This document shows positions 32,587 through 39,619 of a stretch of 64,000 nt of DNA, piece after piece. The position numbers and the translations under genes are program-made. Source of the DNA: JBGAPI01 sp044221335 (GTDB taxonomy: Bacteria; Pseudomonadota; Gammaproteobacteria; Xanthomonadales; Ahniellaceae). The notes below the pieces were generated by a model. The model saw only the letters and a list, made by a program, of their open reading frames with translations. It was not told the DNA's origin and made no database searches. The stretch covers positions 48,742 to 112,741 of the forward strand of contig JBGAPI010000012.1 in assembly GCA_044221335.1 (NCBI GenBank), in the 5' to 3' direction. Within the stretch, counting starts at the first letter, position 1. Each line of letters starts with the position of its first letter.

Positions 32587-33474
32587 TCAGGACTTCTTGC
32601 CCTGACTGAACAGCGCGTCGAGCTTGTCCTCGTAGGCGTGGTAGCCGAGGAAGTCGTAGAGCTCGGCTCGGGTCTGCAGCGTGTCGATAATGTTCTTCTG
32701 GGTGCCTTCGCGGCGCACCGTCTCGTAGAAATGGAGCGCCGCCTTGTTCATCGCCCGGTAGGCGCCGCAGCAGTACAGCGCGATGTCGACTCCGGCCGCG
32801 CGCAGTTCGTCGGTCGTGTAGAACGGCGTCGAGCCGAACTCGGTGAGGTTGGCGAGGATCGGCACCTTCACCGCGGCCTTCACCCGCCGATAGTCGTCGA
32901 GGCTCTTCATCGCCTCCGGGAACACCATGTCGGCCCCCGCCTCGACATAGGCCAGGGCACGCTCGATCGCGGACTCGAGCCCTTCCACGGCGGCGGCGTC
33001 GGTGCGCGCCATGATCACGAAGCCGGGATCGGTGCGCGCGTCGACCGCGGCCTTGACCCGATCCACCATCTCGTCCTTCGACACCACTTCCTTGCCCGGG
33101 CGATGGCCGCAGCGCTTCTGGCCGACCTGGTCCTCGAGGTGCACGGCGGCGACCCCGACGTTGATGAAACTGCGGATGGTGCGGGCGATGTTGAAGGCCC
33201 CGCCCCAGCCGGTGTCGATGTCGACCAGGAGCGGCATGCCGGTGGCGTCGACGATGCGGCGGGCGTCGATCAGGACGTCCTCCATCGTGCTGATGCCGAG
33301 GTCGGGCATGCCGAGCGAGTTGGCGGCGACGCCGCCGCCGGACAGGTACAGCGCGCGGTAACCGCTGCGCTTGGCCATCAGTCCGGCGTAGGCCGTGATC
33401 GCGCCCATCACCTGCAGCGGCGATTCGGCGGCAAGGGCGGCGCGGAAGCGCGCACCGGCGGATGTGGAGTTCAT
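32587..33474 (-). CDS. prpB: 2-methylisocitrate lyase
   Basis: A 295-aa lyase that splits 2-methylisocitrate into pyruvate and succinate. The active-site loop with the catalytic cysteine is QKRCGHRPGKEV (most homologues have KRCGHLpgK). PLLVDIDTGWGG and AVHLEDQV provide the magnesium-binding acids; YLSGGGVAANSLG and TEFGSTPFYT are further family marks. I take the ATG at 33474 as the start, since the reading before it runs through repeat-bearing intergenic sequence. It is first in the prpB-GNAT-prpC operon. No PrpR-like regulator is in the window. Confidence 0.94.
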   Translation of the reverse strand: MNSTSAGARFRAALAAESPLQVMGAITAYAGLMAKRSGYRALYLSGGGVAANSLGMPDLGISTMEDVLIDARRIVDATGMPLLVDIDTGWGGAFNIARTIRSFINVGVAAVHLEDQVGQKRCGHRPGKEVVSKDEMVDRVKAAVDARTDPGFVIMARTDAAAVEGLESAIERALAYVEAGADMVFPEAMKSLDDYRRVKAAVKVPILANLTEFGSTPFYTTDELRAAGVDIALYCCGAYRAMNKAALHFYETVRREGTQKNIIDTLQTRAELYDFLGYHAYEDKLDALFSQGKKS

Positions 33475-33578
33475 GGGGGCTCCGCTTGGGGTCGGCGATT
33501 CTAGCCGATCGGGCTTGGGCGCTGCGGGCTCTGGCCTCTGGCCTCCGGGCCCGTCAGGCAGCATCGCGACGTCCTCTC

Positions 33579-33689
33579 GTCATTGCGAGGAGGCGCGCAG
33601 TGACGACGACGCAACCCAGCGCCTTTGCTCTTGCTCTGACGGTACGAAGAGCGAAGGCGCTGGATTGCTTCGCTGCGCTCGCAATGACG
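33579..33689. repeat. Dispersed inverted repeat, family 1 (copy A)
   Basis: The left end CGTCATTGCGAGGAGG and the right end CGCTCGCAATGACG are reverse complements in their outer part. Inner arms GCGCCTTTGCTCTTGC and GAAGAGCGAAGGCGC also pair. The element is about 111 bases, non-coding, and fills most of the 339-base gap between prpB and the Lnt-like gene (33475-33813). A near-identical copy lies at 47968-48079. It resembles the widespread TCATTGCGAGGAGCGCAGCGACGAAGCAATCC repeats of many bacterial genomes. Confidence 0.75.
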
Positions 33690-33813
33690 GGATGCTGTTT
33701 TGCCGGGCCCTGAGCCCTGAGCCCCCGACGCCCTCCGCACTGCAGCCCAACCCCCCTCACATCCATCCCGCTGAACATGTCGTAATCTCGGCACACTCCC
33801 GGGGAGAGTGCCG

Positions 33814-35298
33814 ATGCCACCGATCGCCTGCTGGCTCATCGCCGTTGTGCTGCTGCCGCTGCGCGTGCACCAGGACGCGCACGCCCTGGCCGCGTGGCTG
33901 GCGCCCTTGTTCCTGCTGCGCTTCGTCCGTTGCCAGGACAGCGCGTGGCGCGCGGCCGGCGGCGTGGTGCTCGCGTATGTGATCGGCGAAATGATCGCCT
34001 ACCGCGGCGGCTACCTGTTCTTCCCGATCGCGCTCCAGTTCGGCGTCGCCCTGCTGACCGGCCTGCTGATGCTGCCGGCCTACCTGCTCGACCGCCGCTG
34101 GTCCGGATCCGACCGCCGCCGTGCCACCCTGGTGTTCCCGGCGACGATGGTCGCGGTCGAGTGGCTGGCGACCAGCTTCGGACCCTTCGGCTCGTTCGGC
34201 GTACTGTCCTATTCGCAGACCACCGTGCTGCCACTGGTGCAGGGCGCCAGCCTGTTCGGGCTGTTCGGGATCTCGTTCCTGATCTACTGGCTCGCACCGG
34301 CCGGCCAGGGCCTGATCCAGCTGTCGCGTCCGAGCCCGTCGCAGTCGCGCCAGCTGCTCACCTTCGCCAGTGTGTTCCTGTTCGCCGTCGTCGTCGGATC
34401 GCTGCGGCTGTCCGCGGTGGACGACGGCGACAAGGTGCGGGTCGGCGTCGTCGCGCAATTGCCCGGCGAGTACGAGGCGGCGCTGGCGGGCCGATCGTCG
34501 ATCGCGATCGCGAAGGGGGACGCCGCCGAGCGCGAGAACGTGCGGCCGGCCCTGAACGCGATCGTCGAGCACCTGTTCGAGCGCAGCGAACGCGCGGTCG
34601 ACGCCGGTGCGCAGCTGGTGGTCTGGGGCGAAGACACGGTGATCCTGGCGGAGGATGAGCGTGCCCTGATCGACCGCGCGCAATCGCTGGCGCTGCGCAA
34701 CCAGGTGCACGTGCTGATCACCCCGCGCACCATCGCCGCGGCGCAGAAGTTTCCCTACGGCCGCAACCGCGCGCTGCTGATCGATCCGAAAGGCGACGTG
34801 CTGTTCGACTACGACAAGGCCCATCCGGTGATCGGCCTCGAGGACGACCGCATCGCGCCGGGCGACGGCCGGATGCCGGTGGTCGACACGACCCTGGGCC
34901 GGATCGGCGTGGCGATCTGCTACGACGCCGACTATCCGGCGGCGATCCGCCAGGCCGGCCAGCGGCACGTCGACCTGCTGCTGGTGCCGGCCGACGACTG
35001 GAAGGCGATCCGCTGGCGCCACAGCGAGATGGCGCGGATGCGCGCCGTCGAGAACGGCGTGAACCTGGTGCGCACCGGCAACAACGGCGTGCTGTCCGCA
35101 TTCGACGCGTTCGGCCGCCGACTCCTGCTCGTCGATACCTTCGACAACGCCGATCCGGTCGCGGTCGTCGAGGTGCCGCGGACGCCGCGGTCGACCGTCT
35201 ATCCGCTGATCGGGGACGTGTTCGCTTGGTTGTGCGCGGCGGGGGCCCTGATCGCCGCCGTGTGGCCACAGCGAAAAGGCTCTGCAGGAACGGCCTGA
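33814..35298 (+). CDS. Apolipoprotein N-acyltransferase homologue (Lnt-like)
   Basis: A 494-aa inner-membrane protein with five or six N-terminal membrane helices (residues 1-200), a C-terminal nitrilase-fold domain and a final helix. The Glu-Lys-Cys triad is visible in VVWGEDTV, YDKAHPVIG and AICYDADYP. True Lnt attaches a third acyl chain to lipoproteins in the outer leaflet. The start ATG 33814 has GGGGAGAG just before it, better than GTG 33808. Sequence features such as YDADYP and the poor conservation of the acyl-binding helices suggest a paralogue, so I withhold the symbol lnt. It stands alone and converges with the AI-2E permease gene. Confidence 0.82.
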   Translation: MPPIACWLIAVVLLPLRVHQDAHALAAWLAPLFLLRFVRCQDSAWRAAGGVVLAYVIGEMIAYRGGYLFFPIALQFGVALLTGLLMLPAYLLDRRWSGSDRRRATLVFPATMVAVEWLATSFGPFGSFGVLSYSQTTVLPLVQGASLFGLFGISFLIYWLAPAGQGLIQLSRPSPSQSRQLLTFASVFLFAVVVGSLRLSAVDDGDKVRVGVVAQLPGEYEAALAGRSSIAIAKGDAAERENVRPALNAIVEHLFERSERAVDAGAQLVVWGEDTVILAEDERALIDRAQSLALRNQVHVLITPRTIAAAQKFPYGRNRALLIDPKGDVLFDYDKAHPVIGLEDDRIAPGDGRMPVVDTTLGRIGVAICYDADYPAAIRQAGQRHVDLLLVPADDWKAIRWRHSEMARMRAVENGVNLVRTGNNGVLSAFDAFGRRLLLVDTFDNADPVAVVEVPRTPRSTVYPLIGDVFAWLCAAGALIAAVWPQRKGSAGTA

Positions 35299-35339
35299 GC
35301 CGCTCCTACGACGAGATCCGCGGCTTGTGCCGCTCCTAC
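35282..35339. repeat. REP-like repeat spanning two convergent gene ends
   Basis: Two tandem units end in GAGCCGCTCCTAC and GTGCCGCTCCTAC, the reverse complement of the common GTAGGAGCGGCT REP motif of Pseudomonas and Xanthomonadales. The element covers the stop codon of the Lnt-like gene (35296-35298) and that of the AI-2E gene (35336-35338). It may serve as a bidirectional terminator. Confidence 0.65.
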
Positions 35340-36592
35340 TCGGCCAGCAGTCGTGCAACCGACTCGCCGCCCGGCAGGTGCTCCGCGATGATCCGGCAGC
35401 AGGTCAGCATCGGCACCGCGATCAGCAGGCCGACCAGGCCCCACAGCCAGCCGAGCATGACCAGCGACAGGAACACCATCAGCGGGTCGAGCGTCAGGCG
35501 GCGGCCGACGGTCAGCGGCGTGACCAGTTGCGATTCGACCAGGTGCAAGGCGAGATAGGCCCCCGGCACCGCCAGGGCCTTGCCGGCCGTGGCGAATTCG
35601 CCGAACCCGGCGAACACCAGCAGCACGGTGATCGTCAGCGGCCCGACGAAGGGCGTGTAGTTGAGCAGCGCGGCGAGCGCTCCCCACAGCAGCGGCTGGT
35701 CGACGCCGATCAGCCAGAGGATCAGCGCCAGCAGCCCGCCGGTGATGACGTTCACGACGGTGATGGTCAGGAAGTACACCGACAGCTCGTGCTGGGCGCC
35801 GTGGATCGCCCGCTCCACCACGGCGCTCTCGATGCCGCGGCGCCGCGCGAACGCGAGCAGCTTGAGCAGCACCGCCTCGCCGCGGGCGAGGAACACCACC
35901 ACCAGGAACAGGGTGCCGAAGAGCGATGCCACCACGCCGGGAAAACTCGCCAGCAGCTGCGACAGCGAACTCGGCTCGGCGGCGACCGCGATCGGCGCCT
36001 TCGCGCCCGGCGGCGCCGCGATCTCGCCGATGTGGGCGAGACCCTCGGTCGCCTTGGTCGCGGCCAGGATCGGCTTGCGCCAGTCGCGGACCACCTTCTC
36101 GATCCGGTCGACCGAGGTCGGCAGGTTGCCCATCCAGTTCCGCGCCGGATCCACCAGCACCGTCACCGTGGCGATGAAGGCCAGCATGATGCCGCCGACC
36201 ACCAGCACGGTGCTGATCACCCGCGGGACCCGGAGCCGCATCAGCAGCCGCACCGGCGGCGCCAGCATCAGGCTCACCAGTGCGGCGACCAGGATCGGCA
36301 GGATCAGGCTGGCGGCGAGCTGGGCGGTGTAGAGCACGGCGAGGCCGACGAGCACGGCGAGCAGGCGGTTCTGGCGGCGCAGGGCGCGAAGCTCGACGGA
36401 CGCGGGTTCCGTCGCGGGCTCCGGTGCGGTCGGGGCATCGGTCGAACGGCTGCCGGCGGTCGACATCATCGAATCGATGGCGGGCGTGTCCATCGCCGCG
36501 GTGGCCGCCGACGCTTCGGCATCGACCGCCGCGCCGATCGCGGCCAGCGCGGCGGGATCGATGGGCGGCTCAGGGTCTTTGTGCGTGCTCAT
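35336..36592 (-). CDS. AI-2E transporter family permease (PerM/TqsA-like)
   Basis: A 418-aa membrane protein from ATG 36592. The first ~65 residues are a disordered Ala/Pro/Thr-rich cytoplasmic tail. Eight or so membrane helices follow, with the family's conserved parts: LASLILPILVAALVSLMLAP, LWGALAALLNYTPFVGPL and VTPLTVGRRLTLDPLMVFLSLV. The family covers exporters and antiporters with varied substrates, and only a few move the quorum signal AI-2, so no substrate is proposed. It is convergent with the Lnt-like gene and divergent from nothing; the gene after it in the same direction is upstream. Confidence 0.88.
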   Translation of the reverse strand: MSTHKDPEPPIDPAALAAIGAAVDAEASAATAAMDTPAIDSMMSTAGSRSTDAPTAPEPATEPASVELRALRRQNRLLAVLVGLAVLYTAQLAASLILPILVAALVSLMLAPPVRLLMRLRVPRVISTVLVVGGIMLAFIATVTVLVDPARNWMGNLPTSVDRIEKVVRDWRKPILAATKATEGLAHIGEIAAPPGAKAPIAVAAEPSSLSQLLASFPGVVASLFGTLFLVVVFLARGEAVLLKLLAFARRRGIESAVVERAIHGAQHELSVYFLTITVVNVITGGLLALILWLIGVDQPLLWGALAALLNYTPFVGPLTITVLLVFAGFGEFATAGKALAVPGAYLALHLVESQLVTPLTVGRRLTLDPLMVFLSLVMLGWLWGLVGLLIAVPMLTCCRIIAEHLPGGESVARLLAE

Positions 36593-36608
36593 CGAGCCAG
36601 CGTACATC

Positions 36609-36671
36609 GTAGGGCGCGCCCTGCGCGCCTCTGCCCGGACGATTCGCGATGGCGCGCGGGGCGCGCCCTAC
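36609..36671. repeat. Dispersed palindromic repeat, family 2 (copy A)
   Basis: GTAGGGCGCGCCCTGCGCGCC at the left pairs imperfectly with GGCGCGCGGGGCGCGCCCTAC at the right around a centre containing CCGGACGATTCGCG. A third half-copy follows (36692-36718). It fills the gap between the AI-2E and metalloprotease genes. Related elements occur at 45617-45643, 46173-46228, 54004-54065 and 58044-58095. Confidence 0.65.
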
Positions 36672-36713
36672 CCACCGAGACCGGGCGCCTCGCGTTGGCG
36701 CGCAGCGCGCGCC

Positions 36714-37403
36714 CTAGCGCTTGCCGCTCCGCGCGAAACTCCACAGGCCGAGCCCCAGCACGGCCAGCGAGATCGCGGCCAGCAGTCCTCCCCAGAACCA
36801 GTAGGGCAGCAGCAGCGCCGCGGCCATCTGCGAGGTGTCCGAGGGCAGGGTGCCACCGCCGGTTTCGGCGGTGGCGGAGAACAGGTAGTCGGAGCGCGAG
36901 AACGCCGCGAGCGACAGCTGCACCGCGAGGAAGGCGCAGGTGACCTGGGCGACCGCGGCGTTGGCGTAGCGGGCCAACGCACCGAGCAGGCCGCCGACCA
37001 CCAGCACGAAGGCGAGGCCGAAGGCATTGCGGGTCCAGATCGCCGCAATCGCGACCAGCGCTCCGGCCAGCACGGCGAGCGCGATGTGCGCGGCGCGATC
37101 ACGGCGGGCGGCGGCGAACAGCGCGGCAGCGCTGGCCGGCGGTCCCAGCGGACCGGCTGCGGCCACCAGCGCCCGCGCCCAGGCGCCGGCGACACCGTGA
37201 TGCTGCGCCACGCCGGAGCCGTCGGCCCACATTTCGAAGCGGTCGAAGCTGCCGCCCACCAGCAGCGCGGCGAGCCCGTGGCCGAGCTCGTGGAACAGCG
37301 TCGACAGCAGCACCAGCGGCCGAGCGAAGGGCGCCAGCAGGGGCACGAAGTAGAACGCGAGGGTCAGCGCGACGGCGAGGACGAGGGCGGCGGTTCGGTG
37401 CAT
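36714..37403 (-). CDS. M50-like membrane zinc metalloprotease
   Basis: A 229-aa protein with about six membrane helices and the zinc motif HELGHG (residues 38-43, in STLFHELGHGLAALLVGGSF) set within the first helices. This is the layout of the short M50B-like branch that lacks a PDZ domain. The second metal ligand, usually in NxxPxxxxDG, is not evident, so activity is uncertain. The ending ARSGKR is cytoplasmic. It lies between the repeat element and the phosphodiesterase gene on the same strand, 92 bases from the latter. Confidence 0.75.
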   Translation of the reverse strand: MHRTAALVLAVALTLAFYFVPLLAPFARPLVLLSTLFHELGHGLAALLVGGSFDRFEMWADGSGVAQHHGVAGAWARALVAAAGPLGPPASAAALFAAARRDRAAHIALAVLAGALVAIAAIWTRNAFGLAFVLVVGGLLGALARYANAAVAQVTCAFLAVQLSLAAFSRSDYLFSATAETGGGTLPSDTSQMAAALLLPYWFWGGLLAAISLAVLGLGLWSFARSGKR

Positions 37404-37494
37404 CGCGGGAGTTTGACAGCTCGTCGCGCCGCCGCGGACCCTGCCGCTGCGCGACGACGTCCGTGCGCAGCTTCTGCGCCCGTGCCGCGGACGA

Positions 37495-38760
37495 CTACTT
37501 CGGGTTCGACAGCAACGGCAGTGCGGCGTTCGGGTCGGCGTCGCTCGCTCGTGGCGGCAGACCGAGCAGTTTCAGCATCGCCGGATACAGGTCGATGTTC
37601 TCGATCCGCTCGATGCGGGCACCGCTGCGGATCCCGGGGCCGGCGGCGATGCACAGTGCGCGCATCTCCGGCGCATGATTGTCGTAGCCGTGCTCGCCGA
37701 GCGACATCTTGCCGCCCTTCTTCAGGAACTCGCCGTGGGTGTTGACCACCCAGCCGACGTCGGCGAGGCAGAGCAGTTCCGGCACGTGCGGATGGCTGCC
37801 GTAGTGCAGTTCGGCGGGCACCTCGCCCTTGCGCCAGCAGCGCATGTGCTCGTGCGGCGCGAGCACCGCCTTCTCCACCGCCGCGCGCTGGCTCGGGAGC
37901 GGATTGAAGGTGGTCAGCACGCCGGTGGTGATCAGCTCGATCTTCGCCATCTCCACGATGTCGTCGAGCCAGACGATCCGCGACGGACTGGTCGTCGCGG
38001 CGCCGTGGTCGGAGACCACCAGCAGGTTCACCTTGCCGGCGAGGCCACGCACCGCAAGCCCGTCGAGCAGGCGACCGAAGACGGTGTCCATCCGGCCGAG
38101 TTCCTCGTTGACCTCGGGGGCATCCGGACCGAAGACATGGCCGGCGTGATCGACCGCGTCGAAGTAGATCGTCGAGAACGCCGGCTGCAGCGAGGGCGGC
38201 GCGTCGAACCAGGACAGCAGCGTGTCGACCCGCTGCTCCGGCGTGATGCTGCCGTCGTAGGTGAGCCAGTGGGTCGGCTGCACGCCGCCGATGGCGACGT
38301 CGGAGCCGGGCCAGAACATCGTGCCCGCGTGCCGGCCCGCCTTCTCCACCGTCACCCACAGCGGCTCGCCGCTCCACCACTTCGGATCGATGGTGGTGTG
38401 CGGGTCGTTGTAGACGAAGCGCTCGTTGGAGGCCGGATCGATCATCCGGTTGTGGGTGATGCCGTGGTGGTCGGGGTAGAGGCCGGTGACGATGCTGTAA
38501 TGATTCGGGAACGTCAGCGACGGGAACACGGGGCGCATCGCGGCGACGCGCGCGCCGTGGGCGGCGAAGTCCGAAAGCCGCGGGGTGACGCCTCGATCGA
38601 GGTAGTCGCTGCGGAAACCGTCGATCGACACCAGGATCAACGGCGGCGGCGCGGCGGCAGCAGCCGCGGGCGCGGCATTGCCGTCCGCCTTCGGCGCCGG
38701 AGCGGCGCAGCCGAACAGAACGGCGCAAAGCAGCGCCGCACACAGCCATCGCAAGGTCAT
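37495..38760 (-). CDS. Nucleotide pyrophosphatase/phosphodiesterase lipoprotein (alkaline phosphatase superfamily)
   Basis: A 421-aa exported lipoprotein (LFGC lipobox). The two-zinc site of the NPP family is complete: SIDGFR (D47), nucleophile T83 in FPSLTFPNHY, YFDAVDHAGH, SDHGA and HGYDNH. The order and the NHYSIVTGLYPDHHGI segment resemble the structurally known NPP of Xanthomonas. It should hydrolyse nucleotide diesters or pyrophosphates at the outer surface or in the periplasm, giving phosphate or nucleosides. It is a single gene, divergent from the ABC exporter. Confidence 0.92.
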   Translation of the reverse strand: MTLRWLCAALLCAVLFGCAAPAPKADGNAAPAAAAAAPPPLILVSIDGFRSDYLDRGVTPRLSDFAAHGARVAAMRPVFPSLTFPNHYSIVTGLYPDHHGITHNRMIDPASNERFVYNDPHTTIDPKWWSGEPLWVTVEKAGRHAGTMFWPGSDVAIGGVQPTHWLTYDGSITPEQRVDTLLSWFDAPPSLQPAFSTIYFDAVDHAGHVFGPDAPEVNEELGRMDTVFGRLLDGLAVRGLAGKVNLLVVSDHGAATTSPSRIVWLDDIVEMAKIELITTGVLTTFNPLPSQRAAVEKAVLAPHEHMRCWRKGEVPAELHYGSHPHVPELLCLADVGWVVNTHGEFLKKGGKMSLGEHGYDNHAPEMRALCIAAGPGIRSGARIERIENIDLYPAMLKLLGLPPRASDADPNAALPLLSNPK

Positions 38761-38864
38761 CGTCGAACCGGTCGTCCTGGATCGGGCGAGTATGCCATCG
38801 CGGGTTTTCGACGACCGCGAGGCGACAACTTGATTGACGACGGAGCACCCGGAGCGGCGGCCGA

Positions 38865-38878
38865 TTGATCGCGATCAA
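38865..38878. promoter_or_regulatory. Perfect FNR/ANR-type operator
   Basis: TTGATCGCGATCAA is a perfect palindrome and an exact match to the FNR/ANR consensus TTGAT-N4-ATCAA. Its centre (38871.5) is about 40 bases before the ATG at 38912 of the ABC transporter gene and 111 bases before the phosphodiesterase start on the other strand. It could therefore control either. A nearby TTGATTGAC (38829-38837) may be a degenerate second site. Confidence 0.55.
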
Positions 38879-38911
38879 CCCGCCCCGGCGCCGATGCCTC
38901 ACACTTCCGCG

Positions 38912-39619
38912 ATGGACGCCACCGTGTTCCGTGCCCGCGACCTCGGCAAGACCTACCGGATGGGCGACGTCGAGGTCGTCGCGCTGCGCGGCGTCGACCT
39001 CACCCTGTCTCGCGGCGAGTTCGTCGTGCTGCTGGGGCCGTCGGGCAGCGGCAAGTCGACCCTGCTCAACATCCTCGGCGGACTCGACGCGCCGAGCAGC
39101 GGCGACGTCCGCTACGAGGGCCACGCGCTCTCCGGCGCCGACGACGACGCGCTGACCGCCTTTCGCCGCGATCATGTCGGCTTCGTGTTCCAGTTCTACA
39201 ACCTGATCCCGAGCCTGACCGCCCGCGAGAACGTCGAGATCGTCACCGAGATCGCCGCCGATCCGATGCCGGCCGTCGATGCGCTCGCGCTGGTCGGCCT
39301 CGCGTCGCGGCAGAACCATTTTCCGGCGCAACTGTCCGGCGGCGAGCAGCAGCGCGTCGCGATCGCGCGCGCGATCGCCAAGCGCCCGGCGGTGCTGCTC
39401 TGCGACGAGCCGACGGGCGCGCTCGACTCCGCCACCGGAGTCCGGGTGCTCGAGGCGCTGGAGCGGATCAACCGCGAGCTCGGCACCCTGACCGTGGTGA
39501 TCACCCACAACGCCGACATCGCTCGGATGGCCGATCGCGTGCTCTTCCTCGCCGACGGCCGCATCGCCCGCGAGGAGCGGCCGTCACAGCGCGTTCCTGC
39601 CGCGGAGCTGCACTGGTGA
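38912..39619 (+). CDS. ABC transporter ATP-binding protein (LolD/MacB-DevA type)
   Basis: A 235-aa ATPase with Walker A GPSGSGKST, Q-loop FVFQFYNLIPSLT, signature LSGGEQQRVAIARAI, Walker B LLCDEPTGALD and the H-loop His in ITHN. I choose ATG 38912 (MDATVFRARDLGKTY). ATG 38894 is possible, and longer readings would cross the FNR-type palindrome. It overlaps the permease start (GTGA at 39616-39619). ATPase, permease and periplasmic adaptor follow in a row, as in DevBCA/MacAB-type exporters that work with TolC. The cargo is unknown. Confidence 0.92.
   Translation: MDATVFRARDLGKTYRMGDVEVVALRGVDLTLSRGEFVVLLGPSGSGKSTLLNILGGLDAPSSGDVRYEGHALSGADDDALTAFRRDHVGFVFQFYNLIPSLTARENVEIVTEIAADPMPAVDALALVGLASRQNHFPAQLSGGEQQRVAIARAIAKRPAVLLCDEPTGALDSATGVRVLEALERINRELGTLTVVITHNADIARMADRVLFLADGRIAREERPSQRVPAAELHW

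Noticed and set aside
33579..33689. Repeat regions considered as a CRISPR array
   Set aside because: Only inverted, not regularly spaced direct repeats; no cas genes.
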